Origin: CAYONM01 sp964405325
Lineage (GTDB): Bacteria; Planctomycetota; UBA11346
DNA: 9,867 bases
Assembly (NCBI GenBank): GCA_964405325.1
Contig: CAYONM010000141.1
Span: 1-9,867 of the forward strand
Reading direction: 5' to 3'
Shown in pieces: positions 1-4,772 of the stretch (positions within the stretch are counted from its first letter, which is position 1; the number at the start of each line of letters is the position of its first letter). The notes under the pieces were generated by a model. It saw only the letters and a program-made list of their open reading frames with translations. It searched no databases and was not told where the DNA came from. A program made the position numbers and the translations under genes.

Positions 1-984
1 CTGCTCGAGCAGAGGGTGCTCCAGGCGAATGCGGGCACGGCCGACGTTGGCGTGCTGGATCAGGTGCGGTACCACTTGCGTCTCCAGCAGGCCGGTCACC
101 TGCGCGAAGCGTTCGGCATGGCGGTGCCGGTAGTTGTCCAGGCGACGGACCAGTTCTTGGCGAGCGTGGAGACGCAGATCCTCGGCGATGGGGATGTCCC
201 GGAGGCTGTTGGCCGTGTCTTCGCCCAGTTCCAGGGTGCTCTGGTACTGGAAATCGTCGATAATGCGTTGTTCCACCTCGGAAATCGGGCCGTTGGCATC
301 GATCAGGTGGTAGTGGAACATGCCGCGCAGGCTCTCCAGGGCGGCATAGCTCTCACGCATGAAGATCAGGTAGCGTTCGCGGGCGAGGTGTTCATCGACG
401 TCGGTGGCGCGCAATTCTTCTACTTCACCGATGCCGGTGGCTTCGACCCGTTTGTTGTTTTCGGCGATCTTTCGGCCACGGCTCAGCTGACGGTCAATCG
501 CCACCTGCTCGGAGACGGAGAGAATCGCGACGCGAAAGACGGGACGGCGAAAACGAGCGCCGCCAGAGGAGTTGAAGAACTCGCGGCGCAGGTCCAGCAT
601 GCGTTGATGCAGCATGCGTACGCATTCCACCTGCGTTCGGGTGCGGGGAAAACCGTCGACTACGACGCCGCTCTCATATTCGGGTTTGAGCAATTCGCGC
701 AGCAGGATGCCGATCACTTCGCGATCGCCAACCAAGTGACCGGCGTTCTTGATCGCCTCCATTTCGGGGGTGGAAAGCAGTGCGCTCATCACGATGGGTG
801 TCGCAGTCAGGCCGCGCTCACGCATGATGAAGGGGGTATTGGTGCCTTTGCCAGCGCCGGGGGCACCGCCCAGCCACATGATTTCCTTCGGAAAACAGAG
901 GTTCTCCCGGCCAATATCCTGCTCCAGGCTGTCCCAGGCTTCATCGAAGATGTGTTCGGCCACCTTGGCATCTCCTTCGGTCAT
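1..984 (-). CDS. Adenylate kinase-like nucleoside monophosphate kinase with long C-terminal extension (3' end outside window)
   Basis: The frame is open for 328 codons from ATG at 984 to the window edge, so the C-terminus is missing. It starts MTEGDAKVAEHIFDEAWDSL, and an AGGAG Shine-Dalgarno lies about 8 bases upstream. Residues 39-48 form a Walker A loop (GGAPGAGKGT). Residues 107-118 match the adenylate kinase signature (VVVDGFPR...Q), and a later R-rich segment resembles the LID region. The family transfers phosphate from ATP to a nucleoside monophosphate in the cytosol. Two things are odd. The usual AMP-site motif (I-S-x-G-D-L-x-R) appears as PIVMSALLS, without the Gly-Asp and Arg. The protein also continues at least 80 residues past the kinase core, with a charged, probably helical region, whereas standard Adk is about 215 residues. 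The fold assignment is firm. The substrate is uncertain, and a role other than housekeeping Adk is likely. It is divergent from the tRNA gene. Confidence 0.85.
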   Translation of the reverse strand, partial: MTEGDAKVAEHIFDEAWDSLEQDIGRENLCFPKEIMWLGGAPGAGKGTNTPFIMRERGLTATPIVMSALLSTPEMEAIKNAGHLVGDREVIGILLRELLKPEYESGVVVDGFPRTRTQVECVRMLHQRMLDLRREFFNSSGGARFRRPVFRVAILSVSEQVAIDRQLSRGRKIAENNKRVEATGIGEVEELRATDVDEHLARERYLIFMRESYAALESLRGMFHYHLIDANGPISEVEQRIIDDFQYQSTLELGEDTANSLRDIPIAEDLRLHARQELVRRLDNYRHRHAERFAQVTGLLETQVVPHLIQHANVGRARIRLEHPLLEQ

Positions 985-1047
985 GATCGGACTCCTACGC
1001 TCAGTACGGGGCTGCACCTTGAGCGGGAGCCAACCCTTCGCGCGCAA

Positions 1048-1075
1048 CAGCATTGCACGATGCTGCCGGGTGCAA
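1048..1075. repeat. Two overlapping inverted repeats between the kinase and the tRNA
   Basis: CAGCAT(6)ATGCTG spans 1048-1065, and TTGCAC(11)GTGCAA spans 1053-1075. The two palindromes share bases, so they would form alternative structures or adjacent protein sites. They lie in the divergent intergenic region upstream of the kinase start at 984. The pattern is seen directly; any operator function is inference. Confidence 0.3.
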
Positions 1076-1081
1076 TCCCCT

Positions 1082-1109
1082 TTGCTGTGCCGATGGGATT
1101 TGCTAGCCT
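1082..1109 (+). promoter_or_regulatory. Candidate promoter for tRNA-Ser
   Basis: A TTGCTG -35 (1082-1087), a 16-base spacer and an extended -10 (TGC then TAGCCT, 1104-1109) lie about 48 bases upstream of the tRNA. A GC-rich stretch follows the -10, as is common for stringently controlled stable-RNA promoters. The -10 match is only partial. Confidence 0.4.
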
Positions 1110-1156
1110 GTCGCCCCGCTGGGTAGCCCGGCTTCGATGCTGGGATCAGCACCTGA

Positions 1157-1246
1157 GGACAGGTGGCAGAGCGGCTGAATGCGGCGGTTTTGAAAACCGC
1201 TGATCCTTTGCGGGATCCGGGGGTTCGAATCCCTCCCTGTCCGCCA
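1157..1246 (+). tRNA. tRNA-Ser (anticodon UGA), CCA encoded
   Basis: The 7-bp acceptor stem pairs GGACAGG (1157-1163) with CCTGTCC (1236-1242), followed by a G discriminator and an encoded CCA (1244-1246). The anticodon stem GCGGT/ACCGC (1184-1188, 1196-1200) encloses the loop TTTGAAA, with anticodon TGA at 1191-1193. A long variable arm follows, as expected for a class II serine tRNA. The T arm carries GGTTCGAATCC. It reads UCA and, by wobble, other UCN codons. Length is 90 bases including CCA. Confidence 0.97.
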
Positions 1247-1250
1247 TCGC

Positions 1251-1290
1251 AACAGCGCCCTTGCCGGTTTTCGGTGAGGGCGCTGTTTTT
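1251..1290 (+). terminator. Intrinsic terminator of tRNA-Ser
   Basis: AACAGCGCCCT (1251-1261) pairs perfectly with AGGGCGCTGTT (1277-1287) around a 15-base loop. The right arm runs into five T residues ending at 1290. It begins four bases after the tRNA CCA. Read on the minus strand there is no U tract, so it mainly serves the tRNA. Confidence 0.9.
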
Positions 1291-1328
1291 CATGCGACGG
1301 GTGCGGTGTTGGCCGTTCTGGTTGCGCG

Positions 1329-1895
1329 CTACTGGGCGCAGAGTTCGGCGTACTGCCGATAGATCCGCATCAGGTACAACACCTGCCTTGGCACCACCAG
1401 GTGGAAGGCCAGGTGGCCACGGCGGACGTGGTTTAGGATCCGTCGATGGATACGATCGAAGGCGATTTCGGCCATGGTCTCCTGGATCGGGCCATCGCCG
1501 TCCAGCAGCAAGTCCACCAGTTTGCCCAGGTCGACGGGATCCAGGAAGGGGTCACGGTGCAGGTCCAGCTCCAGGGCATCGTCGATGACGGGAAAGGTCT
1601 CCGGTGGTGCCGGGATGTGGCCGCTGCGTTCGAACCGGTCGCGATGCCGTAGGAAGTGCGAGATGGTCTCGCTAGCACGATCGTGCAGCGTGATGTCGAT
1701 GCAGCGGCTACCGGCACACAGCGCATCCAGCAGAGCATGGTACAAGTGTTCGTAAAAAGCGCTGCCAATGATGTAATGGGTGCCATTGACGACCGGGATG
1801 TCCATGGCTTGCAGACGCTCGTCCCGCTTGGTTTGCTCCAGGTAGATCTCGGCCAGGTTCATGGCGCCTACGCGCTGCAAGCCATCTAAATGCAT
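1329..1895 (-). CDS. Hypothetical protein, 188 aa
   Basis: I do not recognise this protein. The ATG at 1895 is preceded by a purine-rich AAGGGGAAGG, close to the start. An internal ATG at 1862 (MNLAEIYLEQ) has a weaker upstream match, so a 177-aa form is possible. The product is soluble with no signal peptide or membrane segment. It is rich in His, Asp, Arg and Leu. The middle (about residues 68-125) is acidic with HD/DLDLHRDPFLD-type clusters, and the C-terminal third looks helical and basic (RIHRRILNHVRRGHLAFH). No catalytic motif is convincing. That the gene is real is supported by codon structure, the ribosome binding site, an extended -10 promoter 60-70 bases upstream, and a stop well placed before the tRNA terminator. 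It appears monocistronic and convergent with tRNA-Ser. Confidence 0.75.
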   Translation of the reverse strand: MHLDGLQRVGAMNLAEIYLEQTKRDERLQAMDIPVVNGTHYIIGSAFYEHLYHALLDALCAGSRCIDITLHDRASETISHFLRHRDRFERSGHIPAPPETFPVIDDALELDLHRDPFLDPVDLGKLVDLLLDGDGPIQETMAEIAFDRIHRRILNHVRRGHLAFHLVVPRQVLYLMRIYRQYAELCAQ

Positions 1896-1957
1896 GGACC
1901 TTCCCCTTCGGCTCTGGGCATCCTGCTTCTGTTGCCGTTGCCTCCTGCAACGGGCCG

Positions 1958-1984
1958 ATTATAGCACTGCAAATTGACATTCAA
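1958..1984 (-). promoter_or_regulatory. Extended -10 promoter for the 188-aa gene
   Basis: On the minus strand the sequence reads TGC-TATAAT: a perfect -10 at 1963-1958 with the TG extension at 1966-1964. A partial -35, TTGAAT, lies at 1984-1979 with a short 15-base spacer. Transcription would start roughly 55 bases before the ATG at 1895. The perfect, extended -10 makes this the best promoter match in the window. Confidence 0.55.
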
Positions 1985-2001
1985 CCCTGTTGGGTTATAC
2001 A
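1974..2001 (+). promoter_or_regulatory. Candidate rightward promoter facing the repeat pair
   Basis: A consensus TTGACA (1974-1979), a 16-base spacer and TATACA (1996-2001) sit in an AT-rich patch. An AACCC(4)GGGTT palindrome (1983-1996) lies inside the spacer and could be an operator. The 9-mer ATTGACATT recurs exactly 50 bases downstream (1973-1981 and 2023-2031). Transcription would run into the repeats at 2060 and then into the permease fragment at 2363. It overlaps the leftward promoter, so the two would be divergent and interfering. Confidence 0.4.
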
Positions 2002-2059
2002 TAATAGTTTAATCTTTTTTATATTGACATTGCCGGCCGAGGGTTCTGCCACATGGTAG

Positions 2060-2209
2060 AAGCTGAGGCTGCGAGAACTTCGTAAAGAAAAAGTTGTTGT
2101 CGTAGCCTCGGCTTCGGGGTCCGAGGGGCTTGCCCCTCGATGTAAGAGCAAAAACCGGGCGCCGACCGATACGATCGAGCCCTTAGGCTCCGGGCGGCGC
2201 CCGGTTTGT
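2060..2209. repeat. Structured repeat, copy A (150 bp)
   Basis: This is the first unit of the left tandem pair, running from AAGCTGAGG to CGGTTTGT. It contains three hairpin modules. Module 1 has arms at about 2060-2078 and 2098-2116, with two G-T wobbles and one mismatch. Module 2 is a GAGGGG(CTTG)CCCCTC hairpin. Module 3 is a 13-bp stem, AAACCGGGCGCCG paired with CGGCGCCCGGTTT, enclosing a small GAGCC(CTTA)GGCTC hairpin. By hand alignment it is about 90% identical to copies C and D. Confidence 0.92.
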
Positions 2210-2341
2210 AAGCTGAGGCTGCGAGAACTTCGAGTAAGTAGAAAAAGTTGTTTTTTGCGGGCTCAGCTTCGATGTAAGAGCGAAAACCGGGCGCCGACCG
2301 ATACGATTGAGCCCTTAGGCTCCGGGCGGCGCCCGGTTTGT
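2210..2341. repeat. Structured repeat, copy B (132 bp, lacks the middle hairpin)
   Basis: It follows copy A directly, head to tail. Module 1 has degenerated inside but keeps a perfect outer stem (AAGCTGAG with CTCAGCTT). The module 2 hairpin is cleanly missing: sequence jumps from CAGCTTC to GATGTAAGAG. Module 3 is intact and ends in CGGCGCCCGGTTTGTTTT, which resembles an intrinsic terminator on the plus strand. The permease ribosome binding site begins only 12 bases later. Confidence 0.9.
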
Positions 2342-2347
2342 TTTCTG
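2298..2347 (+). terminator. Terminator-like hairpin at the right end of copy B
   Basis: The 13-bp GC-rich stem of repeat module 3 is followed by TTTGTTTT. If the rightward promoter at 1974 is active, most transcripts should end here before the permease fragment. The structure is seen directly; its termination activity is inferred. Confidence 0.4.
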
Positions 2348-2362
2348 CTCGTGGAGGTAGCG

Positions 2363-2518
2363 ATGGAGCTCTTGCAATCGTTCTGGCAACTGGTCGTGGT
2401 GGTTGCGCCTTTTTTGTTGGTGGGCCTGGTTCTAGCGGGGTTGATGTCGATTCTTCTGCCGGTGGTCTGGGTGCGGCGGCATTTGGGGGGGAGTGGCCTG
2501 GCGCCGGTGCCGGCCTGA
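2363..2518 (+). pseudogene. Truncated N-terminus of an SO_0444/YraQ-type permease
   Basis: ATG at 2363 follows a consensus GGAGGT (2353-2358) with a spacing of about five bases. It encodes 51 residues beginning MELLQSFWQLVVVVAPFLLV. Residues 5-35 form one or two hydrophobic membrane segments, followed by VRRHLGGSGLAPV. From memory of the family, this strongly resembles the opening of SO_0444-type Cu/Zn efflux permeases (DUF318/YraQ), which normally exceed 300 residues and continue into a conserved Cys-Ser-Cys-Gly motif. Here a stop falls straight after the HLGG region, and I find no CSCG continuation in any plus frame downstream. The start signals are intact, so the truncation is probably recent, most likely by deletion. 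A functional one-segment membrane peptide is the less likely alternative. The gene is convergent with the 44-codon ORF ending at 2541. Confidence 0.6.
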
Positions 2519-2540
2519 GCTGCGGCTGGACAGACCGGCT

Positions 2541-2675
2541 TCAATCCCTTTTCCGCAGGATCTGAGGCAGTGGTAGGCACCGGAAGGCTTGCAGCTGACA
2601 GGTGCTGGGGTCACCGGCGTGCGGACAGCCCTGTGCCAGGCTGAGCAGGTAGGCGTTGAGTTCCTGTTCGTTCAT
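2541..2675 (-). CDS. Small hypothetical protein, 44 aa, three cysteines
   Basis: ATG at 2675 starts nine bases after the stop of the NAD kinase-like gene, on the same strand. The product begins MNEQELNAYLLSLAQGCPHA and continues GDPSTCQLQAFRCLPLPQIL to a stop at 2541-2543. Cysteines fall at positions 17, 26 and 33, in a C-P-x-x-G/C pattern that hints at metal binding. No strong Shine-Dalgarno is seen, so it probably depends on translation of the upstream gene. I do not recognise the family with certainty. The C-terminal LPLPQIL would be a natural start of a helix that instead ends abruptly in RKRD. The ORF may therefore have been shortened at the same junction that truncated the convergent permease. 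Because it is so short, chance is not excluded. Confidence 0.5.
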   Translation of the reverse strand: MNEQELNAYLLSLAQGCPHAGDPSTCQLQAFRCLPLPQILRKRD

Positions 2676-2684
2676 AATGGAAGT

Positions 2685-3569
2685 CTACTCTACTCTGGCC
2701 TGACTGGGAAGTGCTGGGGTGCCAGGAATGACCAATTTCAGTGGATAGGGACTAGCCTCAAAGCGAGCGGTGGCGCCGGCGGGTAGGCTCTGAAAATAAT
2801 GCGAGCCATCGATGTAGCAACGGATGCCGGGCATGGCTGCGGTCAGCGTCAATGGCCGCGGTGGCTTGGCGACGCCGCGACGAAGACGGATGACACCGCG
2901 GCCTTCGTAAGGTTCGCGTACCTGAAAAAGCAAAGCGGCCTGGTCCGGACAGCAGGGGGGCATGCCAGCGGAGTGGATGGCAGCCGTGGAGCCGGCGCCA
3001 GTGGCGATCCAGACGCCGGAAGAGAACTGCTGTTCTTGCAGACCATCCCAGTCCATGCGATATCGGGTCATGGCGGCGGGATTGCAGTTGGTGAACAGGC
3101 AGTCGTTGAGGATGTGATGTTGGCAGGGCTGATCGTCGATGGTCAGGCCCAGGCGCGGAATGCGTTGTTCGCTGGCGCACTGTTCCTGCCAGGCGGCCAG
3201 GAGTGCAGGGAAATCTTTGGCCTGTGCGCGGGTGAAGTGACCGACCGAGCGTGCCGGGTCGGAGTTGACCGCTAGTACGGGGATATCGGTGACGATCGCG
3301 GCCAATGCCAGCACGGTGCCATCGCCACCGACCGAGACCACTAGATCGACATCCCGCATGTTTTCCTGGTGCAATTCGTCCACTCGGCGTTCGCGTAGCG
3401 TCTGACCCCGCAGGGCCAAACGCACGGCATCCAGACTGGCATGGTGTTGGTGTTCGCTTTCTCGCAGATGCTGCAGGTTGGTGGCCCCAGCCTGCTCGAG
3501 TCGGAGTACGTCTTCGTGGGCCAGATGGGCGACAGCCGGCACTTTGCCGACCAGGAGAATGGTTGCCAT
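2685..3569 (-). CDS. Divergent NAD kinase (NAD(+)/NADH kinase family), 294 aa
   Basis: The ATG at 3569 has an AAGGAT ribosome binding site about 8 bases upstream. Family hallmarks appear in order: VVSVGGDGTVLALA with the nucleotide-binding GGDGT at residues 81-85; NSDPARSVGHF at 102-112, which places the acidic and Arg residues of the NAD site; LNDCLF at 154-159, holding the conserved Asn-Asp (usually Asn-Glu); and ATGAGSTAAIHSAG at 189-202, corresponding to the TGSTAY region. The enzyme would make NADP from NAD and ATP in the cytosol. Length fits (E. coli NadK has 292 residues). The NSDPxRSxG form is more like the plant NADK3/animal NADK2 branch than E. coli NadK, so it may be a second or specialised kinase. 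It lies 42 bases after hemW, very likely in the same transcript. Confidence 0.88.
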   Translation of the reverse strand: MATILLVGKVPAVAHLAHEDVLRLEQAGATNLQHLRESEHQHHASLDAVRLALRGQTLRERRVDELHQENMRDVDLVVSVGGDGTVLALAAIVTDIPVLAVNSDPARSVGHFTRAQAKDFPALLAAWQEQCASEQRIPRLGLTIDDQPCQHHILNDCLFTNCNPAAMTRYRMDWDGLQEQQFSSGVWIATGAGSTAAIHSAGMPPCCPDQAALLFQVREPYEGRGVIRLRRGVAKPPRPLTLTAAMPGIRCYIDGSHYFQSLPAGATARFEASPYPLKLVIPGTPALPSQARVE

Positions 3570-3611
3570 GTTGCGGTATCCTTGCGTTCCCAGTGCGGGC
3601 GCAATCTGGCC

Positions 3612-4715
3612 TTACGGCATCAGCCGCGTGGTGATGTAGTCCTGCAGTGGCCGGCCGCGATCGCTCAAGCGCAGAAACGGTCCGTGCTCCAGCAGGAAAC
3701 CGTCGTCGATCAGGAATTGGGCCGTTTGTCGCCAGCGCTCCGGGTGGTCGCCCAGGCTACGCAGCTGTCTGGTATCCACGCCCTGCTCATGGCGCAGGCC
3801 GAGCATCCAGCATTCGACCAGGCGGATCGTCGGCGTGATCTGCTCGCGTTCGACGATGGCATCGCCGCCGCTGGTGATGGCTTGGATATAACGGCCGGGG
3901 TGTTTTTCCCGGCTGCTGCGCCAGCTTGCTATGCAGCTGACTGCGCCGGCACCAGCGCCCTGGTAATCGTGGCCATTCCAATAGGCCAGGTTATGGCGGC
4001 TCTCCTGGCCGGTGGCGGCATAGTTGCTGGTTTCATAGGGCGGCAGGTCCTGTTCGCGTAAAGTCTGACGTACCAGCGCGAAAGCGCGTTCGCTTTGCTC
4101 CGGATCGAGTTCTGCCTGTTTGCGGGCGGCAAAGACTGTACCTGGTTCGATCATCAGATGGTAGACCGATGCGTGTTGCAGGCCGTGTCGCGCATACAGG
4201 CCCAGGTCCGCCATGATTTCCGTCTCGGTTTGTCCCGGCAGGCCGAAGATCAGATCGGCCGATACGCGCGGGAAAAAACGGAGCGCGGCTTCTAGGGTCT
4301 GATCGGCCTCTTTGGCGGTATGCACCCGTCCCAGCCAGCGCAGATGGTGTTCGTGGGTGCTCTGCACGCCGACCGACAGGCGATTGACGCCGTGTTCGGC
4401 CAAGATCACGAAGCGTTCGGCGTCGGCGCTGCCGGGATTGGCTTCGCAGGTCCATTCGTAGTTGTCGGTCAACTGGATATGCCGGCGAATGCCGGTCAGC
4501 AGTTTCTGCAGTAATGTTGGTGCTAGGACGGTTGGCGTGCCGCCACCGAGGTAGATGGTTGCGTACGGCCCCGGCGGCAGACGGCCGACTTCCTGCAATA
4601 AGGCGTCAACATAGCTATCGAATTCGTCCTCCCGTCCGGCGATGGAATTGAAATCGCAGTATGGGCACTTGGCCTGGCAGTAGGGCACATGCAGATACAG
4701 GTGCTGGGCTGGCAT
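3612..4715 (-). CDS. hemW: HemW, radical SAM heme chaperone (367 aa)
   Basis: The ATG at 4715 follows CGGAG with about 6 bases spacing. The N-terminus LYLHVPYCQAKCPYCDFNS carries the radical-SAM cysteines Cys13, Cys17 and Cys20 (C-x3-C-x2-C), which bind a 4Fe-4S cluster. Downstream are the typical GGGTP, EANPGS, LSVGVQS and DLIFGLPGQT blocks, and HNLAYW at 241-246, the HNxxYW heme-binding signature that separates HemW from the coproporphyrinogen dehydrogenase HemN. The family binds heme and delivers it to respiratory enzymes; it was long annotated as an oxygen-independent coproporphyrinogen oxidase. Length is as expected. Downstream, the NAD kinase-like gene starts after 42 bases. Upstream, the GH94 gene ends 57 bases away behind a strong hairpin, so hemW may need its own promoter, which I could not identify. 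Confidence 0.95.
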   Translation of the reverse strand: MPAQHLYLHVPYCQAKCPYCDFNSIAGREDEFDSYVDALLQEVGRLPPGPYATIYLGGGTPTVLAPTLLQKLLTGIRRHIQLTDNYEWTCEANPGSADAERFVILAEHGVNRLSVGVQSTHEHHLRWLGRVHTAKEADQTLEAALRFFPRVSADLIFGLPGQTETEIMADLGLYARHGLQHASVYHLMIEPGTVFAARKQAELDPEQSERAFALVRQTLREQDLPPYETSNYAATGQESRHNLAYWNGHDYQGAGAGAVSCIASWRSSREKHPGRYIQAITSGGDAIVEREQITPTIRLVECWMLGLRHEQGVDTRQLRSLGDHPERWRQTAQFLIDDGFLLEHGPFLRLSDRGRPLQDYITTRLMP

Positions 4716-4736
4716 GGTGGCTCCGTTCGGCTACAA

Positions 4737-4765
4737 GAACGAGGCCTGTCTGGCAGGCCTCGTTC
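4737..4765 (-). terminator. Hairpin terminator after the GH94 gene
   Basis: GAACGAGGCCTG (4737-4748) pairs perfectly over 12 bp with CAGGCCTCGTTC (4754-4765) around a 5-base loop. It lies 8 bases past the GH94 stop. On the minus strand it is followed by TTGTAG after a TTC, so the U tract is weak. It may only partly terminate transcription, or may stabilise the 3' end of the phosphorylase message. Confidence 0.65.
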
Positions 4766-4772
4766 CATGGCC

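Noticed and set aside
16..1203. 395-codon open frame on the plus strand
   Set aside because: It is antisense to the adenylate kinase-like gene, has no recognisable motifs, and runs into the tRNA-Ser gene. It is a shadow of a GC-rich reading frame.
2060..2341. Insertion sequence with target-site duplication
   Set aside because: No transposase frame is present and I see no short direct duplication flanking either repeat pair, so a conventional IS is not supported.
2255..2362. Longer 5' extension (36 codons) of the permease fragment
   Set aside because: The extension only translates repeat copy B. The ATG at 2363 has a consensus Shine-Dalgarno and begins at the natural N-terminus of the family.
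3441..4061. 206-codon plus-strand frame
   Set aside because: It is antisense to hemW and the NAD kinase-like gene, both firmly identified by motifs.
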